DNA of 64,000 nt, from NCBI RefSeq assembly GCF_026686735.1, contig NZ_CP113432.1:3523001-3587000 (forward strand), written 5' to 3'. The position numbers were made by a program, and so were the translations under genes. Source of the stretch: Pseudomonas triclosanedens. GTDB taxonomy: Bacteria; Pseudomonadota; Gammaproteobacteria; Pseudomonadales; Pseudomonadaceae. Below the pieces are notes generated by a model, which ran no database searches, was not told the origin of the DNA, and worked only from the letters and a program-made list of their open reading frames with translations. Shown in pieces: positions 42,697-49,976 of this stretch; positions within the stretch are counted from its first letter, which is position 1; every line of letters starts with the position of its first letter.

Positions 42697-43509
42697 ATGA
42701 ACCGTTCCCTCATCAAATCCATGATGCCTTCGCTTGTCGCAGGCCATGTACCCCGCAACGTGCGGTCGTTCAAGTACCGCGTGTTCGATGATCAGCCGCA
42801 GTCCTCGACGCTGGGCTTCGCCATCGATCCCCAACCCTTCGACGGCAAGGTGGTCGCGGCCAACGACGACGCCATCGTCGTCAAGCTCAAGCCCAGCGAG
42901 TTCGCGGTGCTCGATCCCAACTTGGTCACCACCGTTCCCAGCGAGGGTGCCAAGGTGCATGTCCAGCCCTACGCACGGCGCCGTTTCGACGGCCTGCGCG
43001 CAGACACGCCGGAAGAGCGCACCGAGTACACGTCGGATGGCAGACCCTACACCATCAAGACGCACATCCTCGGCTCCGCGCCGGCCAAGCTCCCCATCCC
43101 CGAGCCGCAGTGCATGGAACTGGGGCAGCTCATCCAGCAGTTGGAGGAAATGCCGGCTCCCGACGGGTTCCGACGCATCACCCACATGCTGGTCGATGCG
43201 GGTGCCCGCGATTTCACCTGGGTCGATCCGAAGCCGTCCAAGATCATCGAAACACCCCCGGCGATCAGCTTCACGGTTTCGACCACGAAGTACGAGGGCC
43301 AGGTGACGATCCTCTACGACCGCGGCGGCGACACCTACGTGGTGGAGCTGCACCACGACGGCGAGCTGGTCGATCGACACGACGAGGTGTATTTCGACAT
43401 GCTCGGTGAAATGCTGGAGCGGCTTATCGACGACGGGCGCTGGCGCCTGATCGACGTGAGCGTGATCGACGCCAAGGCCACCCGGCGACGCCAGGCGGTT
43501 ACGGCATGA
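42697..43509 (+). CDS. Conserved ICE protein, 270 aa
   Basis: 270 aa, soluble, no named domain. It begins MNRSLIKSMMPSLVAGHVPR, has a central DFTWVDPKPSKIIETPPAI and a beta-rich end (GDTYVVELHHDGELVDRHDEVYF). The ATG at 42697 has CAAGGAG at good spacing; the frame is open upstream but runs through the structured leader. It overlaps the next small gene by 4 bp. Confidence 0.72.
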   Translation: MNRSLIKSMMPSLVAGHVPRNVRSFKYRVFDDQPQSSTLGFAIDPQPFDGKVVAANDDAIVVKLKPSEFAVLDPNLVTTVPSEGAKVHVQPYARRRFDGLRADTPEERTEYTSDGRPYTIKTHILGSAPAKLPIPEPQCMELGQLIQQLEEMPAPDGFRRITHMLVDAGARDFTWVDPKPSKIIETPPAISFTVSTTKYEGQVTILYDRGGDTYVVELHHDGELVDRHDEVYFDMLGEMLERLIDDGRWRLIDVSVIDAKATRRRQAVTA

Positions 43510-43724
43510 CGTGCGAGGCAAGCGACCGCTGGGTGGTGTATTCGCCCAATGAGTCGGCCATCAGCGACAGCGCTGGCTTCTGGTCCAACGAGTTCGGCTG
43601 GGTGCAGCTCGACCAAGCAACGCAGTTCTCGCTCGAAGATGCCTTGGATGCAGAGCTTCCAGTCTCGGTCGGCCGGGATGCACGCTTCGTCACGTGGCAG
43701 GACGCCCAGCGCCACTACGGCTGA
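43506..43724 (+). CDS. Small conserved ICE protein, 72 aa
   Basis: 72 aa, acidic, with WVVYSPNESAISDSAGFWSN and GWVQLDQATQF, unrecognised. It is translationally coupled (ATGA) to the preceding 270-aa gene and followed by a terminator. Confidence 0.68.
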   Translation: MTCEASDRWVVYSPNESAISDSAGFWSNEFGWVQLDQATQFSLEDALDAELPVSVGRDARFVTWQDAQRHYG

Positions 43725-43752
43725 GTCCTCTGCCTATCGGCAACTTGCCCCC

Positions 43753-43786
43753 AAGGCCTTCCATCCGTTCGGGTGGAGGGCCTTTT
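43753..43786 (+). terminator. Terminator/attenuator before the DUF3085 gene
   Basis: AAGGCCTTCCATCC/GGGTGGAGGGCCTT hairpin with loop GTTC followed by TTTTTC, ending only 6 bases before AGGAG of the next gene. It closes the previous unit, but because the stem lies so close to the next start it could also act as an attenuator in its leader. Confidence 0.75.
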
Positions 43787-43803
43787 TCTTCAGGAGATCA
43801 ACC

Positions 43804-44157
43804 ATGTCACTTCGATTCAAAGGCTCCGACCTGCGCCCCGTGCTGGCCGAGGCCGTCGCCAACCAATGCCGCGTCGTCCTTGCCAAGGATCAGGGCGTGT
43901 ACTTCCTATCCGAACAAGGGGAGCGCCGCCCCGATGGCCGGGTGAAGCTGCTGGCCTATGCCGTCGGCTGCAACCCCGATACCGACCCGTTTGACGACTG
44001 GTGGGAACTGGCACGCGCCGAGCTGGGTGGCGACGACTTCGGCGAGTTCTTCGACCCGAAGGAAGGCGTCTTCGCACGCATCCTGCACGGCACGGACGAT
44101 CTGATGCTGTCCGCCACCACGACGCACCTGTCGCTGGAGGTGGTGCCATCGGTGTAG
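43804..44157 (+). CDS. DUF3085 family protein
   Basis: 117 aa. MSLRFKGSDLRPVLAEAVA and the later DPFDDWWELARAELGGDDFGEFF match my recollection of DUF3085, an ICE and plasmid family without known function. Its start lies directly behind a terminator-type hairpin. Candidate cis-regulatory RNAs have been reported upstream of DUF3085 genes, which fits this arrangement. Confidence 0.75.
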   Translation: MSLRFKGSDLRPVLAEAVANQCRVVLAKDQGVYFLSEQGERRPDGRVKLLAYAVGCNPDTDPFDDWWELARAELGGDDFGEFFDPKEGVFARILHGTDDLMLSATTTHLSLEVVPSV

Positions 44158-44493
44158 CGCAACGACTACCACCATCCCCTCACGGCCCCCTTCTTGGGGG
44201 CTTCCTTTTTTCCGCACTGCGGCCTTCGCCGCGTGCGTGCTCGTCTCCTGCCCGACGAAGGTGGCGCCAGCCTGCGCGCTGCCTGCTGGCGGCTAGTCGG
44301 CACGCGCGGCGGTGCCGCCCGAGCCGTCCCCGCGCTGCCCCCCCCCCGACCACCTGCGCGGCCCCACGTGCCTGTGGCTGGCGCCGAGTGGCCCGGACAA
44401 AGGGAAACACCCGGATGCCGATTGATTGCTGCCGCGCGCGCGAGGCCCGGACATGCTGCCCCCATGCCTGCTGACGTTGTCAGCGACATGCCA
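44158..44493. other. Intergenic region between DUF3085 and leader copy 4
   Basis: No gene visible in these 336 bp. They contain the DUF3085 terminator (44185-44212) and a very GC-rich C-run stretch near 44339-44350. The promoter of the DUF3577 gene should lie here, upstream of its structured leader, but I could not assign it. Confidence 0.5.
44185..44212 (+). terminator. Terminator after DUF3085
   Basis: GCCCCC-TTCTT-GGGGGC hairpin followed by TTCCTTTTTT. Confidence 0.82.
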
Positions 44494-44661
44494 GGCAACC
44501 ATCGGTCTTCGAGGTTGCCGCGCAGTTCCCACTGCGTGACCGAGCCAGCTCGCACCGCATCCGTCCGCGAGCGGCCACCAGTCTCTGGTGGCGGATGCTT
44601 TCGCCTTATCAACCCACCGCGGGGTTACGCACCTTTCCCCGCATGCGTGGGGCCGGTGTGT
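44494..44661 (+). promoter_or_regulatory. Structured RNA leader, copy 4, with pseudoknot
   Basis: Hairpin 1 is GGCAACC/GGTTGCC (44494/44513): the G-C pair of copies 1-3 is replaced by A-T on both sides. Hairpin 2 is CGCAGT/ACTGCG (44521/44531), hairpin 3 GCTCGC/GCGAGC (44548/44567). After TTATCAACCC (44606) comes GCGGGG/CCCCGC (44619/44637), with loop ACGCACC (44627) pairing GGTGTGT (44655). The knot ends 18 nt before TATGGAG and the DUF3577 start. Confidence 0.68.
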
Positions 44662-44689
44662 CTCCGCTTCATCCCTATGGAGATTCACC

Positions 44690-45607
44690 ATGAGTACCAC
44701 GTCCAACGAGAAATCGTATTTCGACCTCCACACCTCGGGCATCGGCTACATCCAGCGTGCCCGCGAGGTTCCCGTCCGGGGCGGCCGCCGAGCGCAGCCC
44801 TTCCTGGCATGCACCATCGCAGCACTGGTCGGTTCCGCCAAGGACCCCAGCTACCGCTATTTCGACGTCAAGGTCTCGGGTGCCGAGGCCAAGAAACTGG
44901 TCGAGCGCTACATCGGCGTTGACGATCCCAAGCAGCGGCCGCTGGTGCGCTTCCGCCTCGGCGACCTCTGGGGCGATGCGTACATCCGCGACAAGGGTGA
45001 GCACAAGGGCCAGGCCGCCGCGTCTCTGAAGGCGCGACTGCTGAAGGCCGAGCCGCTTGACCGTGCCGAACTGGCTTCGATCAAGCAGCATGAGCTGATC
45101 ACCCGCGGCATCGGCTACCTCAGCCGTCCGAAGGACGTCTCCCCCAAGGATGGCGATCCGTTCCTGTCGTGCTGCGTCGCGGCACTGGCCGGGCCTGTCG
45201 GTGAACCGGAATATCGGTACTTCGACACCATCGTCGCCACCCCTGAAGCCGAGCACCTGGTTCGCCGGTGCGTGCAGGCCATCGAAGGGGACCGCAAGGT
45301 GCTGATCGCCTTCCGTCTGAACGACATGAAGATCGATCCGTACATCCGCACCAAGGGCGAGCGCGCCGGGGAACCGGGAGCGAGCCTGGAATCGACGCTG
45401 GTCCACATCGGTCTCATCAAGATCGACGGCACCCAGGTCTATCCGACGAGCCAGGCGCAAGCCGAGGCACCGCAAGCCGAGGACGCACCCGCACCCGAAG
45501 CCGAGGTTGCCGCCGACACCGCTGCCGACCAGCCTGTCGAGCCCGCCGAGCGCGAGCCCGCAGGCGAAGTCGAGGAGCAGGAGCCGGCATTGGCTGCTTC
45601 GTTCTGA
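44690..45607 (+). CDS. DUF3577 / STY4534 family ICE protein
   Basis: 305 aa. It is made of two copies of one domain: residues about 14-115 (GIGYIQRAREVP...PFLACTIAALVG...SYRYFDVKVSGAEA...YIRDKGEHKGQ) and about 140-245 (GIGYLSRPKDVS...PFLSCCVAALAG...EYRYFDTIVATPEA...YIRTKGERAGE). An Ala/Glu-rich acidic tail follows. The family is annotated as an ICE replication protein (STY4534), but the mechanism is unknown. The ATG at 44690 follows TATGGAG. Confidence 0.82.
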   Translation: MSTTSNEKSYFDLHTSGIGYIQRAREVPVRGGRRAQPFLACTIAALVGSAKDPSYRYFDVKVSGAEAKKLVERYIGVDDPKQRPLVRFRLGDLWGDAYIRDKGEHKGQAAASLKARLLKAEPLDRAELASIKQHELITRGIGYLSRPKDVSPKDGDPFLSCCVAALAGPVGEPEYRYFDTIVATPEAEHLVRRCVQAIEGDRKVLIAFRLNDMKIDPYIRTKGERAGEPGASLESTLVHIGLIKIDGTQVYPTSQAQAEAPQAEDAPAPEAEVAADTAADQPVEPAEREPAGEVEEQEPALAASF

Positions 45608-45615
45608 TCCGGCAT

Positions 45616-45642
45616 GGCCCCTCACGGGGCCTTGCTTTTTTC
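45616..45642 (+). terminator. Terminator/attenuator before the DUF3275 gene
   Basis: GGCCCC-TCAC-GGGGCC hairpin followed by TTGCTTTTTT, 10 bases ahead of AAGGAG of the next gene. As before DUF3085, terminator and ribosome site are nearly adjacent. Confidence 0.8.
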
Positions 45643-45664
45643 CTATTCCCCAAGGAGAACCATC

Positions 45665-46354
45665 ATGGCAGTCACATCGGCGCCCGAGCAATTGGGTTCG
45701 CCCATCACCGTTCCAGGCCAACTCACGCTGCGCACGATCCGCGGAAGAAACGGCCCTTTCAACGTCGGACGACTTGTCACTCCCATCGGCAAGTTCGCGG
45801 TTAAGGATGCGGAGCTGGAGCAGTACCCCGAAGGCAAGTACGACGGGGAGTTCATCATCCGCTACATCTTCCCGAAGTCCTATCCCGTCGGCGACGGTAT
45901 GCGGTTCGAGATCCGTGCCAACCTGGACGGGATGACGCTCAACGGCATCGACAAACTGAGCCGTGACGAGGCGCGCAGCTTCACCACCCAGGAAGTCGAT
46001 CCGCTCGATGAAGAACTGGGCGCGCAGCCAGCGGCAACGCCGACCAAGCCCCCCAAGGCATCCAGGCCCGCCAAGCCCGCACCCGTGCAGGCATCGGCAG
46101 ACCCGCTGATCGATACCACGCCTTTTGGTGTGGATGCCCCGCCGCCCGCTGCGGCTGCTGCCGCTGGTAGCACCGAAGATGGCGACACCGCGCTGTTCGG
46201 GCTGCTCTGGCCGCTGGGTGAGTCCGTGAAACTGGATTCGACCATCGACCGCCGCACCCTACGCGCGCAGATCGCCCGCCTGGGTGAACTGGGTTACGCG
46301 CTGGACTTCAAGACGCAGGAGTGGAGCCACCAGGCCGAACTGCAACCTGCGTGA
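45665..46354 (+). CDS. DUF3275 family protein
   Basis: 229 aa. The N-terminal ~110 residues (LTLRTIRGRNGPFNVGRLVT...GKYDGEFIIRYIFPKSY) match DUF3275, an ICE-specific family. A Pro/Ala-rich linker (about 125-180) leads to a C-terminal helix-turn-helix-like tail (RRTLRAQIARLGELGYALDF). Function unknown. AAGGAGAACCATC precedes the ATG. Confidence 0.8.
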   Translation: MAVTSAPEQLGSPITVPGQLTLRTIRGRNGPFNVGRLVTPIGKFAVKDAELEQYPEGKYDGEFIIRYIFPKSYPVGDGMRFEIRANLDGMTLNGIDKLSRDEARSFTTQEVDPLDEELGAQPAATPTKPPKASRPAKPAPVQASADPLIDTTPFGVDAPPPAAAAAAGSTEDGDTALFGLLWPLGESVKLDSTIDRRTLRAQIARLGELGYALDFKTQEWSHQAELQPA

Positions 46355-46380
46355 TCGCAGACGCCGCATCCGCGGTGTTC

Positions 46381-46430
46381 TTCATCCACCCGCCGGGGTT
46401 CCTTCCCCATGCGGGGGAGGCTCCGGCTTT
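46381..46430 (+). promoter_or_regulatory. Structured leader before the 46449 gene
   Basis: TTCATCCACCC (46381), then outer stem GCCGGGG/CTCCGGC (46392/46421) enclosing CCTTCCCC/GGGGGAGG (46401/46413). The leader of the next gene (46806-46851) has the same plan with GCTGGGG/CTCCGGC outside and different bases inside, again pairing. TGGAGG follows within 10 bases. Confidence 0.6.
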
Positions 46431-46448
46431 CTTCTGGAGGTCTCCATC

Positions 46449-46772
46449 ATGTCCACCATCGCTTGCGATGCACCTCATTCCACGCTGGACGAACCCGCCT
46501 GGCACGCTGTCTGCAAGACGGCGGCCGAGCACGCCCAGCGTGGTTGCGGCCTGTCCTGGGATCACTGGGTCACGCTTTTCAGTTCGGAGATCGACGCGCA
46601 AGCCAGTCGGTTGCCGGAAAGCCAGCGGGCTCAGGCCCTGGAAATCGCGGCCCAGGAATGGGACTACGCAACGCCTGCCGAACGGCAGGAAACACAGGAC
46701 TGGAACGCTGCAAACGGCTATTGCTCCCATGGCATCGAACTGGGCTACTGCCCGGCCGGTTGCGGCTCCTAG
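46449..46772 (+). CDS. Conserved ICE protein with Cys-rich end, 107 aa
   Basis: 107 aa. The C-terminus CSHGIELGYCPAGC has four closely spaced Cys/His residues and could bind zinc. The rest is helical (HAVCKTAAEHAQRGCGLSWD). Unrecognised. TGGAGGTCTCCATC precedes the ATG. Confidence 0.7.
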   Translation: MSTIACDAPHSTLDEPAWHAVCKTAAEHAQRGCGLSWDHWVTLFSSEIDAQASRLPESQRAQALEIAAQEWDYATPAERQETQDWNAANGYCSHGIELGYCPAGCGS

Positions 46773-46805
46773 TCCGCACCAGACTCCATCGCCGTACACG
46801 CGGCA

Positions 46806-46851
46806 TTCCATCACCCGCTGGGGGTTCTCCCCCCGGGGAGACCTCCGGCTC
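46806..46851 (+). promoter_or_regulatory. Structured leader before the 46872 gene
   Basis: TTCCATCACCC followed by outer stem GCTGGGG/CTCCGGC (46817/46843) and an inner stem GGTTCTCCCC/GGGGAGACC (46822/46835) with one bulged T. The pairing plan is the same as at 46381 although the inner bases differ. Confidence 0.58.
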
Positions 46852-46871
46852 CATTCTTCAGGAGGCCTCTC

Positions 46872-47279
46872 ATGGGCTGGTATTTCTCCCCCCAATCGCG
46901 GTCTGAACTGATCGCGGAACTGATCGCACCGCAAGAGACCGAGCGCGCCAGCGTCAAGGTCATCGCCCACGCGCTGCGCGGCAACGTCCTCTGGTCCGTC
47001 ATGGAAGTGACGGCCAGGGTCGAGGGTGTGCATCGTCATCTGGCGCCGGGCCAATCCCTGCGCTACATCCGCTGCGATCTGCTCGAACGCAGCGGCGACC
47101 AGTGGGGCTACAAGCCACTGGACGAGTCCATGCACCCGTACTACTACTCGTGCCCGCTGTCCTATCTGGACCTCGCACCGGAGCAGTCCGCCGACTGGCG
47201 TGCAGGCGTTCGCGCCTACCACGCGCGGCGGCGCACACCCACGGCACCTGCGGCACCCACCGCAGCGATGATGGCCTGA
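46872..47279 (+). CDS. Conserved ICE protein (DUF6927-like), 135 aa
   Basis: 135 aa, opening MGWYFSPQSRSELIAELI, then KVIAHALRGNVLWSVMEV and YYYSCPLSYLDLAP. By memory this resembles DUF6927, a small family found in ICEs and phages; low certainty. CAGGAGG precedes the ATG. It is followed after 16 bp by another small gene. Confidence 0.72.
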   Translation: MGWYFSPQSRSELIAELIAPQETERASVKVIAHALRGNVLWSVMEVTARVEGVHRHLAPGQSLRYIRCDLLERSGDQWGYKPLDESMHPYYYSCPLSYLDLAPEQSADWRAGVRAYHARRRTPTAPAAPTAAMMA

Positions 47280-47295
47280 GCCAGGAGGAACCGAC

Positions 47296-47556
47296 ATGGA
47301 CCCGATCCTGGCTGCGCTCCCACCCTCGCTGTTGAAGCTCGTTGAAGGGAGTTTGTCCAACGACGAAGTTTCTTCCGACGAGGAAATGCTGGAGTACTTC
47401 ATCAGCAACGGCCTCACCGAGGAACAGGCACGACAGGCACTGGCCTACCGCGACCAGTACCTCAACAACATCTACCTGGAGGGCTTCACGCCAATCACTT
47501 CGGTAGATAAGGCGCTGCGCTTCAACCCGCACACCCGGCAGTTCGAGCCGGACTGA
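47296..47556 (+). CDS. Small acidic conserved ICE protein, 86 aa
   Basis: 86 aa, acidic, with EEMLEYFISNGLTEEQARQALAYRDQY resembling a helical UBA-like or antirestriction-type segment. Unrecognised. Co-transcribed with the 46872 gene (AGGAGG in the 16-bp gap). Confidence 0.7.
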   Translation: MDPILAALPPSLLKLVEGSLSNDEVSSDEEMLEYFISNGLTEEQARQALAYRDQYLNNIYLEGFTPITSVDKALRFNPHTRQFEPD

Positions 47557-47562
47557 GCGGTT

Positions 47563-47607
47563 TTCATCCACCCCCTGGGGCAGTACTTGCCCCAGCGGGC
47601 GGTGCTG
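47563..47607 (+). promoter_or_regulatory. Pseudoknot leader before the 47633 gene
   Basis: TTCATCCACCC, then stem 1 CTGGGG/CCCCAG (47575/47590). The loop segment CAGTACT (47581-47587) pairs over seven positions with GGTGCTG (47601-47607) downstream, counting two G-U pairs. An H-type pseudoknot ending 14 nt before GAGG of the ribosome site. Confidence 0.62.
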
Positions 47608-47632
47608 TTCCCGTTCATCCGAGGACACCACC

Positions 47633-48283
47633 ATGCCCGCAAACACTTCTTCCACCACGCTGTACCGCATCGACGAATGCCCGGACGTGATGGCCGACGC
47701 CTGCGTCGGCGATGACCAGGGCAATCTGATCTTCCTGTCGATCTGGGCGCGCGACACCGCCGTCCAGCAGTTCCTCGCTCGTCTGACCCTCGGGCGCGAC
47801 GAGCAGGGCCTGGACCAGTTCCACGTCATCACCGACCAGGGCGGCAGCGTCCCGGTGTTCGTCAGCAACGTCGATCGCCTGGAAAAGCGCATGACCCGCG
47901 CCTACCGGCGAACGCTGTTCGGTTCGCTGTCCAACGTGTGGCTGTTCGACCGCCGCTGCGTCAAGCCCGACAAGGCCAACGCCAGCGCACTGGCATTGCT
48001 GCCCAAGGGCAGCGCCCACCGGCTTGACCGCCTGTGGATGCTGGTACGGGACACCTGCCCACTGCCGCTGCTCGACCACTGGCGCGAAACCGTGCTGGAG
48101 CTGTTACAGACCCGCGAGATGCTGGCCCGTCTTCCGTTCGCCCTCGGGCCACTGGAAGGCCATCGGCTCGCCATCGACGTGCCGGCGCTGACCCTGGCGC
48201 TGGGCTCCCTGATCCGCAGTGACGTGCTCACCGCCTATCCCTATCCGGCCAAGATTTGGACGCCGGAAGCGGTAGCGGCTTGA
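47633..48283 (+). CDS. Conserved ICE protein, 216 aa
   Basis: 216 aa, soluble, no recognised domain. Notable are NLIFLSIWARDTAVQQFLARLT and LWMLVRDTCPLPLLDHWRETVLELL. GAGGACACCACC precedes the ATG. Common as a hypothetical in ICEclc-like elements. Confidence 0.72.
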   Translation: MPANTSSTTLYRIDECPDVMADACVGDDQGNLIFLSIWARDTAVQQFLARLTLGRDEQGLDQFHVITDQGGSVPVFVSNVDRLEKRMTRAYRRTLFGSLSNVWLFDRRCVKPDKANASALALLPKGSAHRLDRLWMLVRDTCPLPLLDHWRETVLELLQTREMLARLPFALGPLEGHRLAIDVPALTLALGSLIRSDVLTAYPYPAKIWTPEAVAA

Positions 48284-48347
48284 CCCACCCGCGAGAGCAC
48301 GCCCAGGCGTGCTTTCGCCCTTCATCCCCGCCAACCAGGAGACTTCC

Positions 48348-49457
48348 ATGGCCCTCATGTTCCCGCGGCTCGCCCGCAATTTCGCCAAGAACGGGTATTA
48401 CCCGACCGACGAATCCACGCTCGAAAGAGCCCTCAACGCACTGATGCCCAGCGATGGGCCGATGTGCATCCTCGATCCCTGCGCCGGTGAAGGCGTGGCG
48501 ATCGCCGAAGCCGCTCATGCCCTCGGGCGCGAGCAGGCCAAGGCGTTCGCCGTCGAGTTCGACGCGGAGCGGGCACGCCATGCCCGCGGTCTCGTCGATC
48601 ACTGCCTGCACGCCGACCTGATGGACACGATGATCTCCAAGCAGTCCTTCGGACTGCTCTGGCTCAACCCGCCGTATGGCGATCTGTCCAAGGACGTCAA
48701 CGGCAACATCGGCTATCAGGGCCAAGGTCGCCCTCGACTCGAAAAGCTGTTCTACCAGCGCAGTGTGTCGCTGCTGCAATACGGCGGTGTGCTGGTTTTC
48801 ATCGTCCCCGGCTACGTGCTCGATGCCGAGCTGGTCGGCTGGCTGACGCGCCACTACACGGACCTGCGGATCTACCGAGCGGTGGAGCCGCAGTTCAAGC
48901 AGGTGATGATCTTCGGCCGCAGGGTGCGTCAACGCGAACAAGTCTCCGAAGGCGTCAAGGCCGTGCGCAATCTGCTGCTGCAAGTTGGGCTTGGCGAAGT
49001 CGAAGCCGAGGAGCTGCCGAGCGAATGGCCATTCCTGCCGTACATCGTCCCCGCCAGTCCGGCCGAGCCGGAGCATTTCTTCCGCGTGACGATGGAGCCG
49101 GAACAGTTCGCCGATGAAGTTGGCCGATTGCAAGGCCTCTGGCCGTCGCTGGACACGCACCTGGGGGCCTCGCAGCAGTCGCTGCGTCCACCGGCGCGTG
49201 CCTTGTCCCACTGGCATCTCGCCCTGGCCCTGGCCGCGGGCGCGATCTCGGGGGTTGTGCGCTCCAAGACCGGACGTGTGCTCGTCGTCAAAGGTGATAC
49301 CCACAAGGACAAGACGCTCCAGCGGGAATTCACCGAACGCGAAGACGGCTCCGTCGCCGAAACCCGCATCCTCACCGACAAGTTCGTGCCGGTCATCCGC
49401 GCATGGGACATGACGCCTGATTCCCCGACGCGGGGCGAGGTGTTGACCATCCGCTGA
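48348..49457 (+). CDS. DUF6094-like N6 DNA methylase
   Basis: 369 aa. The SAM-binding motif I ILDPCAGEG lies near residue 43 and the catalytic NPPYGD near 107, so the active-site residues of an adenine methyltransferase are present. The C-terminal half (residues 200-369) is unlike classical specificity domains. The ATG at 48348 follows CAGGAG; an in-frame ATG 39 bases earlier lacks one. With the SNF2-type helicase nearby it could form an epigenetic or anti-restriction pair; this is inference. Confidence 0.82.
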   Translation: MALMFPRLARNFAKNGYYPTDESTLERALNALMPSDGPMCILDPCAGEGVAIAEAAHALGREQAKAFAVEFDAERARHARGLVDHCLHADLMDTMISKQSFGLLWLNPPYGDLSKDVNGNIGYQGQGRPRLEKLFYQRSVSLLQYGGVLVFIVPGYVLDAELVGWLTRHYTDLRIYRAVEPQFKQVMIFGRRVRQREQVSEGVKAVRNLLLQVGLGEVEAEELPSEWPFLPYIVPASPAEPEHFFRVTMEPEQFADEVGRLQGLWPSLDTHLGASQQSLRPPARALSHWHLALALAAGAISGVVRSKTGRVLVVKGDTHKDKTLQREFTEREDGSVAETRILTDKFVPVIRAWDMTPDSPTRGEVLTIR

Positions 49458-49490
49458 TCGGGTCTCCACCCACGACGGTTCGCCGTCACT

Positions 49491-49550
49491 TTCATCCACC
49501 CACCGGGGTCCCGTCGCCCCGATGGGGTGCCGTGGCCCCTCCATTTTCAA
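49491..49550 (+). promoter_or_regulatory. Structured leader before the 49561 gene
   Basis: TTTCATCCACCC, then CCACCGGGG pairing with CCCCGATGG (one mismatch, 49498/49517), and an alternative outer stem CCACCGG/CCGTGG (49498/49530). CAAGGAG follows. Confidence 0.5.
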
Positions 49551-49560
49551 GGAGCCTTCC

Positions 49561-49872
49561 ATGGCAGCCCAAGCACTTCCCGTCAGCCAGGCATCGAGCC
49601 GACGTTTCTCTCCCGGCCAGACCGTCATGACCTGTGGCGTCGATGCCCTGATTCAACAAGGCCGGCTCAACCCGGTTCCGTACCTGCTTCGCCATCTCAA
49701 TGGCGACTGGGGCGACCTGGACGACTGCGACAAGCGGCAGAACGATGCCGCCTTGAAGTCGGGCGAGGAACGCCTGTTTTCCTCCTACCAGATCGCCCCC
49801 TCCCTGCAACTGTGGATCATTACCGAATGGGATCGCAGCGTGACCACGCTGCTGCTTCCCAGCGAGTACTGA
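49561..49872 (+). CDS. Conserved ICE protein, 103 aa
   Basis: 103 aa, soluble, with NPVPYLLRHLNGDWGDLDDCD and a C-terminal QLWIITEWDRSVTTLLLPSEY. This compact family appears on plasmids and ICEs near SNF2-type helicases. Function unknown. CAAGGAGCCTTCC precedes the ATG. Confidence 0.72.
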   Translation: MAAQALPVSQASSRRFSPGQTVMTCGVDALIQQGRLNPVPYLLRHLNGDWGDLDDCDKRQNDAALKSGEERLFSSYQIAPSLQLWIITEWDRSVTTLLLPSEY

Positions 49873-49903
49873 TTCTCTCCACCCGACGGCTGCTTGCCGT
49901 CTC

Positions 49904-49955
49904 TTCATCCCACCACGGGGCATGCCATCGCCCCGCTGGGGGTGGTGCATGCCCC
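49904..49955 (+). promoter_or_regulatory. Pseudoknot leader before the helicase gene
   Basis: TTCATCC, then CACCAC (49911-49916) pairing GTGGTG (49942-49947), interlocked with GGGGCATGC (49917-49925) pairing GCATGCCCC (49947-49955). An internal CGGGG/CCCCG stem (49916/49931) is an alternative. The structure ends 10 nt before TTGGAGC of the ribosome site. Confidence 0.62.
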
Positions 49956-49976
49956 ATTTTTCATTGGAGCATCACC

